The position numbers and the translations under genes were made by a program. This document shows, piece after piece, positions 1-9,007 of a DNA stretch of 64,000 nucleotides. The notes beneath the pieces were generated by a model. That model ran no database searches, was not told where the DNA came from, and saw nothing but the letters and a program-made list of their open reading frames with translations. Numbering within the stretch: the first letter of the stretch is position 1; every line of letters begins with the position of its first letter. Source of the stretch: PALSA-129 sp050014595 (lineage in GTDB: Bacteria > Acidobacteriota > Terriglobia > Bryobacterales > Bryobacteraceae); NCBI GenBank assembly GCA_050014595.1, contig JBEKDA010000031.1, positions 1 to 64,000 of the forward strand, in the 5' to 3' direction.

Positions 1-151
1 TCCAATTCGGCAATTCGGAGCAACCGTCACCCTATCGACTATCGCGCTTCGGAAAAATCTTCCGTTAGGTTCAGGGAAAGGTGTGTTTTCCCTTGACAAG
101 CCCTTATCATGGATGTCCCACCTCGGCGCGCAAGCGCTGGCGTCTTTGCGG

Positions 152-171
152 GGCAGGCGCTTTCGCCTGCC
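152..171. repeat. 8-bp-stem hairpin downstream of the hydrogenase protease gene
   Basis: Perfect inverted repeat: GGCAGGCG, a 4-base loop, then CGCCTGCC. It lies six bases beyond the stop of the minus-strand gene that ends at 178, so it could act in 3'-end formation, but no T tract follows it. The same motif, one arm slightly shortened, recurs at 9389-9406, so it is probably a dispersed hairpin and not a gene-specific terminator. The rest of 1-177 shows no gene that I can support. Confidence 0.5.
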
Positions 172-177
172 AACCGA

Positions 178-618
178 TTAGCCCGCGAGCAAACGCAGGG
201 TGGCCGCGACGACACCGTCGAGGCTGCGCGCAACCGCGGGCGAGAGACCGGAAGAGAGCGAAAACTTCGCACCCGCCACCGTGAGCACGGTGGCTTCGGC
301 GGCGCGCCCGTACAGAGAGCGCGCGCCGGCCAGCAGCCCTTCCGGCGTCGCCTGGTGAGTAAAGCGCATGGCGCCGGTCGAAGGCTGGATGGCACGCTGG
401 CAGATGTCACCGGGCACCGCGCCCTCGCAGGCGTCGATGAAAATCACGCGCGCGGCGCGGCTGATCGGCTCCATCAGCTCCGGAGTGAGCTGATGCATCG
501 TGCGAATTTCCACATCGGGATCGCCTATGATCGAGCGCAAGCGTTCCCCGGCTTGCGGCCCTATGCCGTCGTCGCCGCGGAGCGGATTGCCGTACGCCAG
601 GATCAAGGTGTGAGGCAT
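178..618 (-). CDS. Hydrogenase maturation protease (peptidase M52, HyaD/HybD-like)
   Basis: The 146-residue protein has the size and fold signature of the nickel-dependent endopeptidases that remove the C-terminal tail of [NiFe]-hydrogenase large subunits after cofactor insertion. The N-terminus carries the family glycine-rich motif GNPLRGDDGIG (residues 10-20). D16, D62 (in FIDACEG) and H88 (in FTHQATPEG) fall where HybD-type proteases place their nickel ligands. No hydrogenase structural gene is visible; the gene sits at the window edge, so a partner may lie just outside. It acts in the cytoplasm. The family call is good; the exact hydrogenase partner is unknown. Confidence 0.85.
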   Translation of the reverse strand: MPHTLILAYGNPLRGDDGIGPQAGERLRSIIGDPDVEIRTMHQLTPELMEPISRAARVIFIDACEGAVPGDICQRAIQPSTGAMRFTHQATPEGLLAGARSLYGRAAEATVLTVAGAKFSLSSGLSPAVARSLDGVVAATLRLLAG

Positions 619-686
619 CGGTCTAACACTTCTCCGTCATGACTTAGCGCGCCGTTTCATAAATACGCTCTCGTATTCCTCGAAGA

Positions 687-738
687 CCGCTCCCTCACGG
701 TCGCGGCTCGCATGCGAGCCGCGCGCGTCAGCAAGCGG
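687..738. repeat. Palindromic dispersed repeat, copy 1
   Basis: Imperfect inverted repeat with arms of about 24 bases around a short centre (CATG). The left arm (687-710) reads as the reverse complement of the right arm of the element inside the uracil-DNA glycosylase gene at 17051-17139, with 23 of 24 bases identical. It lies in the 393-base gap 619-1011. Apart from this repeat and the inverted repeat at 944-970, that gap shows no supportable gene. Elements of this shape resemble REP/MITE-type short palindromic repeats. Confidence 0.75.
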
Positions 739-943
739 TTTTGGATACGTGAGCGAGCTTCTGAAACCGCGCGGCGGCGCGCCGTGGCCTCGACGATTTT
801 CCAGCTCTTATCGTCAGTCGGCGGCTGAACCGGACCCACGTACGTCCGCATAAGAGTAATCAGCTTGCATAAGGCCCATGTTCTTCAGCAAGCCGGGTTT
901 TCTCCGGAAGCAGAAGAAAAAGACGAAGGTGCTGCTGTATGAT

Positions 944-970
944 GGGGAATAGTCGAAACGACTATTCCCC
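944..970. promoter_or_regulatory. Perfect 12-bp inverted repeat upstream of the TIGR03435 gene
   Basis: GGGGAATAGTCG, AAA, CGACTATTCCCC: two perfect 12-base arms separated by three bases, ending 41 bases before the start codon at 1012. It is not followed by a T run, so it is more likely an operator or a structured leader than an intrinsic terminator. Function is inferred from position only. Confidence 0.5.
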
Positions 971-1011
971 TGGAACGTCCAACAGTTTTTCTGGGTTCGG
1001 GAGATCGGATT

Positions 1012-2547
1012 ATGAAGCGAACATGCGCCAGCACCATCCTTTTGTCCGGTTTGTTGTCCAGCGCGGCACTCGGCCAACCCGCCGCAACCGCGCCGGCGTT
1101 TGAAATGGCGGACGTCCACGTGGCCCCGCCCGGCGAGCCTTCAAGAGGAGGCGGATTCGTTCCCGGCGGCCGCTTTGAAGTCCGCGGCGTAACCATGCTG
1201 CGCCTCATTTCGATGGCCTACGGCGTTTACGAAAATGACAAGATCCAAGGAGGTCCGGGCTGGCTCGATACCGACAAATTCGATATCATCGCCAAGGCCC
1301 CGGCGGGTACTCCGCAAACTGCCCTGCAGCCGATGCTCGAGGCGCTCCTGGCCGATCGCTTCAAGCTGGCCGTCCACAACGAAACCAAACCGCTGCCGAT
1401 CTTTGCGCTGGTCGTCGGAAAACGCCCGCAACTCAAGGAAAGTGCCGCCCCCGGCGATGCCGAATGCAGGATGAACGTGGTGGACGGCGTCAGAACCTAT
1501 ACCTGCCACAACATGACCATGGAGGGCTTCACCCAAAGACTGCCCGGAGTGGCCGCCGCCTATCTCAACCACCCTCTGATGGACTTCACGGGTCTCAAAG
1601 GCGCCTACGATTTCGCCCTGCATTGGACCGGCCGCAACGCGGCATTGCCCGCCTCGAGCGGTGACGCCGATCCACCAGCCCCCATCTCGGTTTTCGAGGC
1701 CGTCGATAAGCAACTCGGCCTGAAGATCGAATCGCGCCAGCAGCCGCTGCCGGTGATTGTCGTCGACCACGTGAACCAGACCCCCACCGACAATGCTCCG
1801 GGTGTGACCACCAGCTTGCCGCCCGTCCCCACGGAGTTTGAAGTGGCGGAAATCAAGGTGAGCAAACCCGGCGTCGAACAGAGCGGATCCATTAACCCCG
1901 GCCGGATTGAGGTCTTCGGCATCACCATGAAAGAGATGCTGAACTTCGCTTACGATGTCGAGGAAGACAAGATCGCCGGCGCGCCGAAATGGACGGATAC
2001 CGACCACTTCGACCTCATCGCCAAGACGCCGTCGGCCGTGCCCTTCGAGAGTATGCGCGTGATGCTGCAGAATCTGATCGTGCAGAAATTCAAATTCACT
2101 TTCCACAAGGAAGACCAGCCCATGCCCGTATTTGCCCTGACCGTGGGCAAACGCTCCACCAAACTCAAGGATGCCGACCCTTCCAACCGCAGCGCATGCA
2201 CGCGCACCGCCGGAGATGGCACCATAACCTATGCGTGCCAGAACACCACCATGGCGCAACTGGCGGAAAAAGTGCGCAGCGCCGCCCCCGGCTATATCAC
2301 TCGCCCGGTGGTCGATTTGACGGGCCTCAAGGGCGCCTTCGATTTCGCGATCACCTGGGCCCCGAGCCAGTTGATCGCAGCCGGCGCGGGCCGCGGCGCA
2401 GACCCGGCGGTGGCTTCGACACCCACCGGCGGCCTCACGTTTTTCGAAGCCATCGACAAGCAACTCGGCCTGAAGCTGGAATCGCAAAAGTACCCACAAC
2501 CCGTCATGGTGATCGACCACCTGGAGCGCCTGCCCGCCGACAACTGA
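1012..2547 (+). CDS. TIGR03435-family acidobacterial protein, two tandem domains
   Basis: The protein has 511 residues with an N-terminal signal peptide (charged start, hydrophobic stretch to about residue 21). It holds two copies of the domain known as Soli_TIGR03435, roughly residues 28-265 and 273-511. Each copy shows the same order of landmarks: FEVA/MADV-type start, GG or GR-rich strand, L(I/N)xAYxVxxDKI, PxWxDTDxFDxIAK, the RFKLxxHxE-type block, PxFALxVGKR, and a closing GLKLES segment before VVxDHV. The family is concentrated in Solibacter-like Acidobacteria and its function is unknown. Most members have one domain, so this looks like a fused tandem duplication. It is exported or periplasmic by inference. 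Confidence 0.88.
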   Translation: MKRTCASTILLSGLLSSAALGQPAATAPAFEMADVHVAPPGEPSRGGGFVPGGRFEVRGVTMLRLISMAYGVYENDKIQGGPGWLDTDKFDIIAKAPAGTPQTALQPMLEALLADRFKLAVHNETKPLPIFALVVGKRPQLKESAAPGDAECRMNVVDGVRTYTCHNMTMEGFTQRLPGVAAAYLNHPLMDFTGLKGAYDFALHWTGRNAALPASSGDADPPAPISVFEAVDKQLGLKIESRQQPLPVIVVDHVNQTPTDNAPGVTTSLPPVPTEFEVAEIKVSKPGVEQSGSINPGRIEVFGITMKEMLNFAYDVEEDKIAGAPKWTDTDHFDLIAKTPSAVPFESMRVMLQNLIVQKFKFTFHKEDQPMPVFALTVGKRSTKLKDADPSNRSACTRTAGDGTITYACQNTTMAQLAEKVRSAAPGYITRPVVDLTGLKGAFDFAITWAPSQLIAAGAGRGADPAVASTPTGGLTFFEAIDKQLGLKLESQKYPQPVMVIDHLERLPADN

Positions 2548-2650
2548 TTCACAGACAGCCGACTTTTGCCGTGGGGCGGCCAACCCTGGCCGCAGCCGGC
2601 TTTTCAGCCGGCTCTTTCGCACCCTTCGCGAATCTTCAACTCACCCCTCC

Positions 2651-3157
2651 TCAATACGGCCGCTTCCCCACCCAATTCCCCGGCGGATCGTATTCGCACA
2701 CCCACACCTCGCGCGCGCCGCCTCGCGCCACCGCGCATCCCACTTCTTTCGTGGCGCTCCAAACAATCTGCGTGTAGTGCCCGCACACGCCGCGACACTG
2801 GTTCGACTGGTAGTCGTAATTGCGGGCTTCCGCCGCCCATCCCTCCACCACTTGTCCCGGCGTCGCGCTCGCACCCGTCACATCGAACAAATTCTCCCCA
2901 TACTTCGAATTTGGCCGATGGACGAACTCCTTGCGTGCCAGCAGCGTATCCGCCCAAGTCTGCGCCACCGCGGCGAGCCGGCCGGACCACGCCAGCGGCG
3001 CAACTTTTACGCGCGCCCGCGCGGCGTTGTGCGCAGCCAGCATCTCGCGGGAAAGGGAAGAAGACGGTGCGGCGCCCGTTTGTCTCGCATCGAAGTGCCG
3101 CCATGGCGCGCCGCCGCTTCCCGCTACGAGGATCAGAAGGCACACAGCATGTCGCAT
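2651..3157 (-). CDS. Secreted CAP-domain (SCP/PR-1-like) protein
   Basis: This 168-residue protein starts with a short hydrophobic signal-like segment, and the CAP domain follows from about residue 37 (LAAHNAARARV). The hallmark block CGHYTQIVWSATKEVGCAVA and the closing WVCEYDPPGNWVG are present, so the CAP fold is complete. Bacterial CAP proteins are extracytoplasmic and mostly of unknown activity, with some binding lipids or cell-wall material. It stands alone: the TIGR03435 gene converges on it, and an ADOP permease lies upstream on the same strand. The family is clear; the role is unknown. Confidence 0.88.
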   Translation of the reverse strand: MRHAVCLLILVAGSGGAPWRHFDARQTGAAPSSSLSREMLAAHNAARARVKVAPLAWSGRLAAVAQTWADTLLARKEFVHRPNSKYGENLFDVTGASATPGQVVEGWAAEARNYDYQSNQCRGVCGHYTQIVWSATKEVGCAVARGGAREVWVCEYDPPGNWVGKRPY

Positions 3158-3302
3158 ACTTCCTATTAGACGCCCGCGGCCGCACTTTTCTTCGAGGTGC
3201 TCCGTAGGCCGACGCGTCCAGGGCGTTTATGGCCTCTATTTCCGTGGAGGGGACCTGAACGGCACTGATCCCACGAGGCCGTCTGAAGAACCTCTACCAG
3301 TT

Positions 3303-5774
3303 TTATTCGTACCGCAGTGCAGTCATCGGGTCCAACCGCGCCGCGCGCCGGGCCGGGAGGTAGCACGCGATCAGCGCTACCGCCGCCAGCAGGCCCGCGG
3401 TCGCGATGAAGATCGCCGGGTCGTCTGGTTTGACTTCGTGCAGCAGGCTCGCCAGAATGCGGCCCGCGGCGAACGCGCCGGCAATCCCAGCGGCGAGGCC
3501 CAGCAGGGTCAGGCGCATGCCCTCCCGCAGCACTTCGCCGAGCACGCGGGCACGGCTGGCGCCCAGCGACATCCGAATGCCGATCTCGCGCGTTCGCTGC
3601 GTCACCAGGTACGAGAGCACGCCGTAGATTCCGATGGCGGCCAGGAGGGCCGCCATCCCCGCGAAAGAGCCGACCAACAGGCTAAGAAACTGCTGCCCCT
3701 GCGCATGGCCGGCCACCACTTCGTCCATCGAGCGAACGCTGTAGAGCGGCAGGCTCGAATCGATCTGCCGCAGCGCACGCCGCACCTCGGCCGTCACACT
3801 GGATGGCGGCAAAGTCGTGTGCAGCACCAGAAACTGGCGTGAGCCTCCATCGAAGGGGTCATACGCCTCCGGCAGGGCTTTGTGGGTAAGGCTCCACTGC
3901 CGCACGTCGTTCACCACCCCGATGACCTGTTTCCAGGGGCCCTTGTCGTTGCCAAGCGAAAACATCTTCCCGAGCGGGTCTTGATTCGGCCAGAAGAAGC
4001 GCGCCATGCTTTCATTGATCACGCACGGATAGACGACGCCGTTAGTCTGATCCGCGGGCGGCTCGGCGTTGCTCGCATAGAACGGGTTGAGGCGCATATC
4101 GTACGCCAGGGCCGTCTGGATGTCGGCGAGGGTGAATACGCGGCCCTGCAGCAATCGCACTCCCATGGCGCGGAAATACTCGGGCGAGACTTCATGCTGC
4201 TCGACCAGTTGGTTGCTCGCGTCGGATGTCTGCCCGCGCAGCTTGACATAATAGTTGCTGCCCCCTTCGAGCGGCAGGTGATCGCTCAGAGCCGCCGCAT
4301 CGACTCCTCCGATGCGTCGCGCTCGTTCCAGCAGCGCCTGAGAGAACTGGTACCTCTGCCGATCGGTTTTGTAGCTGGCCTCGGGCAGTTGGACGGCCGC
4401 GGTCCACACGCCGTCGCGGCGCACGCCGATGTCCAGGCTGCGCAGGCGCGCGAAATCCTTCAACAGAAGACCGGCGGAGACCAGCAGGAGCAGGGAGAGC
4501 GCGATCTCCACCACCACCAGCACATTGCTGGTGAAGCGGCGCCGCAGACCGGGACTGATCGAACTCCCCGCCCCGCCTTTCAGCTCCTCGTGCAGGTCCG
4601 GCCGCGACATCTGAAGCGCCGGGAAAACGCCGAACAGCATGCCGGTGGCGATCGCCAGCGCGAACGTGAACGCCAGTACCGTTCCGTTTACCTGCACGGT
4701 GTTGAACTGCGGCAAGCTGTAACTCTTGGCGTTCGAGAACAGCGCCACGCCGCCCCACGCCAGGAGCAGGCCAAGCGCGCCCCCCGCCAATGACAGCAGC
4801 AGGCTCTCGGTCAGCAGTTGACGCAGCAGGCGAACCCTGGATGCGCCCAGCGCGCTGCGGATGGCCACCTCCTTCTGCCGTGCCATGGCTCTCGACAGCA
4901 GCAGATTCGCGACGTTGGCGCAGGCGATCAGGAGCACCAGGCCGACGGCCGACAGCATCATGAACAACGAACTGCGGGAGTCGCCGACAATATCGTCACG
5001 CAGCGACATCACCGCCGCGCCCACCTTGTCGTTCGAATCCGGATACTGCTTTTCGAGCCGGGACGCAATCAGCTTCAGATCCGCGCGCGCCGTGTTCAGA
5101 GTGACGCCCGGCTTCATCCTGCCAATGGCGTTGGCCCAGTGGCTTCCGCGTTCAACCAAGCCCTTCCTGTCCATGACTTGCGGAATCCAGATCTGCGACC
5201 TCCACGGAAAGCGGAAACTGGCCGGCATCACGCCCACGATCATGTACTTTCGTGCATTCAGCTCGATGGATTGGCCAACGGCGTGGGGATCTCCGGCGAA
5301 GCGGCTCTTCCATAGGCCGTAGCCGAGGATTACCACGTCATCCTTGCCGCGCTGGTCTTCGCCGGCGGCCCAGGTTCGGCCCAGCAGCGGCTCGACCCCC
5401 AGCAGGGAAAAGAAGTTGGCCGCCGTGGGCAGGGCGAGGATATGCTCCGGTTGTCCCCCGGCGCTGAGATTCATGTCGTGCGACCAGCCAAACAAAGTCA
5501 TGTCCTGGAACGTGCTGTTTTGCGCCTTCCAGTCCACGAAATCCGCCCCGGCGAGCGGATAGCGGCCGGGCGCCGCTTCGGTCTCATTCAGGCGGACCAA
5601 CTGGCCGGGATTGCGATACGGCAGCGGCCGTAGCAGGATAGTGTCGATAATGCTGAAAATGGCGGTGTTGGCGCCGATGCCGATTGCCAGCGTGACAGCC
5701 GCAACCAGGGCGAATCCGCGGGCGTTCCCCAGGTTCCGGAACGCATAGCGCAGGTCCTGCAATAGGGTTGGCAT
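3303..5774 (-). CDS. ADOP-family ABC transporter permease (MacB/FtsX type)
   Basis: The protein has 823 residues. I start it at the ATG at 5774 (MPTLLQDLRYAFRNL), because the frame upstream, open to 5933, encodes nothing family-like. It has the acidobacterial duplicated-permease layout: a first transmembrane helix (LVAAVTLAIGIGANTAIFS), a MacB-like periplasmic domain, a cluster of three helices ending in LLLSRAMARQKEVAIRSALG, a second periplasmic domain, and a second FtsX triplet ending in PARRAARLDPMTALRYE. No ATPase is encoded nearby. Unlike many ADOP genes it has no PadR regulator; instead a LuxR-type gene lies 155 bases upstream on the same strand. Substrate unknown. Confidence 0.9.
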   Translation of the reverse strand: MPTLLQDLRYAFRNLGNARGFALVAAVTLAIGIGANTAIFSIIDTILLRPLPYRNPGQLVRLNETEAAPGRYPLAGADFVDWKAQNSTFQDMTLFGWSHDMNLSAGGQPEHILALPTAANFFSLLGVEPLLGRTWAAGEDQRGKDDVVILGYGLWKSRFAGDPHAVGQSIELNARKYMIVGVMPASFRFPWRSQIWIPQVMDRKGLVERGSHWANAIGRMKPGVTLNTARADLKLIASRLEKQYPDSNDKVGAAVMSLRDDIVGDSRSSLFMMLSAVGLVLLIACANVANLLLSRAMARQKEVAIRSALGASRVRLLRQLLTESLLLSLAGGALGLLLAWGGVALFSNAKSYSLPQFNTVQVNGTVLAFTFALAIATGMLFGVFPALQMSRPDLHEELKGGAGSSISPGLRRRFTSNVLVVVEIALSLLLLVSAGLLLKDFARLRSLDIGVRRDGVWTAAVQLPEASYKTDRQRYQFSQALLERARRIGGVDAAALSDHLPLEGGSNYYVKLRGQTSDASNQLVEQHEVSPEYFRAMGVRLLQGRVFTLADIQTALAYDMRLNPFYASNAEPPADQTNGVVYPCVINESMARFFWPNQDPLGKMFSLGNDKGPWKQVIGVVNDVRQWSLTHKALPEAYDPFDGGSRQFLVLHTTLPPSSVTAEVRRALRQIDSSLPLYSVRSMDEVVAGHAQGQQFLSLLVGSFAGMAALLAAIGIYGVLSYLVTQRTREIGIRMSLGASRARVLGEVLREGMRLTLLGLAAGIAGAFAAGRILASLLHEVKPDDPAIFIATAGLLAAVALIACYLPARRAARLDPMTALRYE

Positions 5775-5929
5775 GCACTCGTTAGACGCATTTTCGCATG
5801 GCCGGTTTGGGTCGGAAAACTGCGGGACAACGCGTTTCCGGCGACGCCTGTCGATCCCTGCCGTGAAACGCCGTTCCCGAAAGGCGTCCCGGGGACGAAC
5901 GCCTGCTGTGAACCTAACCTCGCCCCCCT

Positions 5930-6667
5930 TCAATTCACGGCATGCAGCCTAACTCGCTCCCGCACCTGCAGTGGCAGGGAGCGCGGGCCGAATGGGTCGG
6001 CGGAATGACGGGCCCGGCGGCCGGCGACGCGTATTTTTCCCAGTTCGGGCTCGCCGGCAAAGAGGTTTTTCAATCCGTACAACGCCATATCCAACCGGTC
6101 GTTGATTCCCAGTTTGCGGAACAGCTTATAAAGGTAGACCTTCACGGTGCCTTCGGTGATCCCCAGCGAAAAGGCGATCTCCTTATTCTTAAGGCCCTGA
6201 GACACCAGCGAGACAATCTGTCCCTGGCGCTTGGTCAGGATAATGCGCTGTTGGAGCAATACGCTGTCCATCAGTTCTCTCTCAAAGCACAATACGCCCC
6301 GGTGGACATTCTGGAGCGCCGCGAGCAGTGCATCCACCCCCGTATCGGCGGGGAGGATGCCGTGGACACCCAACTGCATTGCCTGAAAGGCGAACTCGCC
6401 GGTCAGCCCCTGGCCCCACAGGACAGTCTGGCTACGGCCGGCGGCGGCGCGCAGCTCGTGCAGATCCGACAGACTGATGCGCGACGCCAGGTGAACCAGG
6501 ACGATGTCTGGCGCGGCGGATCGCAGGTATTGCAAGGTCCGAGACAGGTTATCGCAACAGGCCGCTAAACCAAAATCCCGCCGGCCGTGCAAGACGGCGG
6601 CGAAGCCCCGGGCGACAAAGGGTTGCTGGGTATAAAGCAGGACTTGGATTCGGGCGGTCGAGTTCAC
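5930..6667 (-). CDS. LuxR/NarL-type transcription regulator with degenerate receiver
   Basis: The protein has 245 residues. The C-terminal part carries a LuxR-type HTH (about residues 140-200: LTKRQGQIVSLVSQGLKNKEIA then GITEGTVKVYLYKLFRKLGI). The N-terminal 120 residues have the receiver fold pattern but lack its chemistry. The acidic pair after strand 1 is replaced (LLYTQQP), the phospho-acceptor Asp is His (IVLVHLAS), and the conserved Lys position reads GVHGILPAD. It is therefore unlikely to be controlled by phosphorylation. It may act on the downstream ADOP permease gene, which is only inferred from co-orientation. Confidence 0.83.
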   Translation of the reverse strand: MNSTARIQVLLYTQQPFVARGFAAVLHGRRDFGLAACCDNLSRTLQYLRSAAPDIVLVHLASRISLSDLHELRAAAGRSQTVLWGQGLTGEFAFQAMQLGVHGILPADTGVDALLAALQNVHRGVLCFERELMDSVLLQQRIILTKRQGQIVSLVSQGLKNKEIAFSLGITEGTVKVYLYKLFRKLGINDRLDMALYGLKNLFAGEPELGKIRVAGRRARHSADPFGPRSLPLQVRERVRLHAVN

Positions 6668-6864
6668 ATTGCATAGATCGGCGATCGGGGTGCGGAACTT
6701 TATTAGCCGTTATTATCTTTATCGCGCTGCCGGAGGCAGCAGACAACATCGACCCGGAGTGATCGCGTTGGACCTCCTGGGGCGGCGATGTCCCGTTTGC
6801 CGCGAGGACACGATGGTCGGCCACGGACGGCGACGCCGTCAGGGTCACGAGGCCGGTCCGCCGG

Positions 6865-7365
6865 TCAAGCCGTCCAGGTCACGGTCAGAAAGACTCTTCC
6901 ATTCTGCGACTGCGCGAAACGAATGGTGTTGATCAGCCGCGGGAGGTCTTCGTTCTGCAGGCGGACGCAACCATGAGTTGGGTAAAAACCCTGTTTGGGA
7001 GCCAGGGGTGCTGGGCTATTCGACCCTCCGCCGTGCATGCCGACGCCGGCGCGACCCCGGATGCTTTCCTGACCCTCCAACTCCTGCAGCCACACATACC
7101 AAGGTCCGTAGGCGTTCCAGGTGCCGGTGCTCTCCGTCGACAGAGTTTTCTCGACTTTCATGCATTCGTACAGGCCCGGCGGAGTGTTGCCACCTACATT
7201 GTTGTAAGATCCGTTGGTACCCTCGCCGTGCGCGTCCAGGGTCCAACGTCTGGCCCCAGCGGCGTCGAAGCAAATCAACTGGTGACTACGAGCCCGAAAG
7301 ATCAGGTGGAAGTCGTTTTTCTTGATCGGGGGGTGGTGCTTTACGTCTCTGGGTGGCGTTCCCAT
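6865..7365 (-). CDS. L,D-transpeptidase (YkuD)-like protein without signal peptide
   Basis: The protein has 166 residues from the ATG at 7365, which has a strong AAAAGGAGTT ribosome site nine bases upstream; an earlier ATG at 7398 has none. The YkuD hallmark is present: GMHGGG, then the catalytic block THGCVRLQNEDL with the nucleophilic Cys. Family enzymes form or break 3-3 crosslinks in peptidoglycan, or act on related substrates, in the periplasm. No signal peptide or lipobox is visible in either start version, so export is unexplained. It could be a toxin-like or secreted protein using another route. Confidence 0.78.
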   Translation of the reverse strand: MGTPPRDVKHHPPIKKNDFHLIFRARSHQLICFDAAGARRWTLDAHGEGTNGSYNNVGGNTPPGLYECMKVEKTLSTESTGTWNAYGPWYVWLQELEGQESIRGRAGVGMHGGGSNSPAPLAPKQGFYPTHGCVRLQNEDLPRLINTIRFAQSQNGRVFLTVTWTA

Positions 7366-7484
7366 GTGAGGGTAACTCCTTTTAGCCGGGATCTCCATTT
7401 TGGCTCCCGGTTTCCGGTTAGCATATCACAAGCAGGTCTAAACCTGGCCTAAACCCGTGGACGGTTCCAGCCGATGATTCCGGC

Positions 7485-8876
7485 ATGCAACTTGAAAGAC
7501 GCGGCTGGAGCGGCCGCGCAGCTCGCTGGATCCTGGTGGGGGTGGCCGGCATCGGGCTCCTCCGGCCGCAACCCGCCGGCAACCTCATGGTCACGGTGGG
7601 CAAATCGCTGAGCATCGACAGCCCGGTGACCATCAAGCGCGTCTCGGCGGCCAATGACAGCCTGGTGGACACCATCGCGATCGGGCCGAAGGAAGTTCAA
7701 GTCAACGGCAAGGCGCCGGGGGAGACGTCGCTGATCATCTGGCAGGAAAACGACGTCCGCCTGGTCTACGATCTCACCGTGCGGGCCAGCCCGATGCGGC
7801 TCAACGCCGTGCGGGAACAGATCGTGCGCGACTTCCCGGACGCGGGCGTCAATGTGACCTTCGATAACGACACGGCTTTTGTGCGCGGCACGGTGAAGGA
7901 CGTGATCTCCGCCGACCGCATCATGGCGATGGTCTCCACGCTGGGCAAGGCGATCAACCTGCTGCGCGTCGAGATTCCACCCGTCGAGCCGCAGATCCTT
8001 TTGAAGGTGCGGTTCGCCAACGTGGACCGCTCCGCCAGCATGGACCTGGGTACGAGCCTGGCCAGCGGCGCGTTCAACCAATCCACCGCCCTCGGAACCG
8101 GTCCGCCCATCAGCCAGGACGGCGCCAAGACTTTTTCGCTGAGCCAGGCCATCAATATTCTGCTGTTCCGGAAGGATCTCAACCTGGTGGCCGCCATAGA
8201 GGCACTGGAGAGCAAGAGCCTGCTGGAAATGCTGGCCGAACCGAATCTTCTGGTGATCAACGGCACGCCGGCGAGCTTTGTGGCGGGCGGCGAGTTTCCC
8301 TATCCCATGGTGCAGCCCGGGAGTGGGGCGAACTCCATCACCATCGCCTTCAAAGAGTATGGGATCCGCCTCGGCTTTCTGCCGGCGATCACGCCGCGCG
8401 GCACCATCCGCTTGCAGGTTTCGCCCGAAGTGAGCGCTTTGGATTACACCAACTCGGTCACGGTCGCGGGCACCACCGTGCCAGGGACATCCACGCGGCG
8501 CGTACAGACCGAGGTGGAACTTTCCAGCGGCCAGAGCTTCGTGATCGCCGGGCTGCTGGACAACCAGACCCGGGAGAGCTTCTCCAAAGTGCCTGGCATC
8601 GGCGACATCCCGCTGCTGGGGAAGTTGTTTCAGAGCAAGTCGGTCACGCGCAGCCATACGGAGTTGCTGGTCATCATCACGCCGGAGATCGTTGGCCCCA
8701 TCCCAGGCGGGCAGCCGGCGCCGGAGATCCGTTTCCGCAATCCGTTCCTGCCGGCCAGCACGGACGCGACACTGGCGCAGCCGGCCACCGGTGCGGCGCC
8801 GGTGCGTGCGCCTTCCGACAGCATCCCGATCGAATTGCTCACACAAGCGCCTAAGAGGGCGGCGCCGCCCAAGTGA
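7485..8876 (+). CDS. CpaC/RcpA-like secretin of a Tad-type system
   Basis: The protein has 463 residues. A hydrophobic N-terminus is followed by a pilus-assembly N-terminal domain (about residues 30-105, with VGKSLSI and APGETSLIIW), then a BON-like region, then the secretin barrel domain (about 235-410, with LLEMLAEPNLLVINGTPASF, EFPYP, GIRLGFLPAI and VPGIGDIPLLGKLF). A proline- and alanine-rich tail ends the protein. It should form an outer-membrane multimeric pore for pili or secretion. No other tad genes flank it, so it is either an orphan or serves a cluster elsewhere. It converges on the cytochrome gene. Confidence 0.88.
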   Translation: MQLERRGWSGRAARWILVGVAGIGLLRPQPAGNLMVTVGKSLSIDSPVTIKRVSAANDSLVDTIAIGPKEVQVNGKAPGETSLIIWQENDVRLVYDLTVRASPMRLNAVREQIVRDFPDAGVNVTFDNDTAFVRGTVKDVISADRIMAMVSTLGKAINLLRVEIPPVEPQILLKVRFANVDRSASMDLGTSLASGAFNQSTALGTGPPISQDGAKTFSLSQAINILLFRKDLNLVAAIEALESKSLLEMLAEPNLLVINGTPASFVAGGEFPYPMVQPGSGANSITIAFKEYGIRLGFLPAITPRGTIRLQVSPEVSALDYTNSVTVAGTTVPGTSTRRVQTEVELSSGQSFVIAGLLDNQTRESFSKVPGIGDIPLLGKLFQSKSVTRSHTELLVIITPEIVGPIPGGQPAPEIRFRNPFLPASTDATLAQPATGAAPVRAPSDSIPIELLTQAPKRAAPPK

Positions 8877-8914
8877 TGGCCTGACCCGCATTCCTCACGC
8901 ACCTTCGGTGGTGA

Positions 8915-8947
8915 TGATGTGGCGCACGCACTCGGCCGGTGCGCCAC
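8915..8947. terminator. Hairpin with 9-bp stem between convergent genes; contains a repeated 19-mer
   Basis: GTGGCGCAC (8919-8927) pairs with GTGCGCCAC (8939-8947). It sits in the 131-base gap between the convergent secretin and cytochrome genes, so it could end transcription from both sides, though without a T tract. Its first half, TGATGTGGCGCACGCACTC (8915-8933), occurs again inverted at 18457-18475, again between convergent genes. Confidence 0.55.
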
Positions 8948-9007
8948 GGGGGGACGACGAGATCCATGCCGCGCGATCGAAGAATCTGAGTTGCCGTAAT
9001 GCACAAG

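Noticed and set aside
1141..2622. Long minus-strand ORF of 493 codons
   Set aside because: It is the antisense shadow of the TIGR03435 gene, whose signal peptide and duplicated domain are clear on the plus strand.
7449..8891. Long minus-strand ORF of 480 codons
   Set aside because: Antisense shadow of the secretin gene; composition dominated by Arg, His and Gly with no fold signal.
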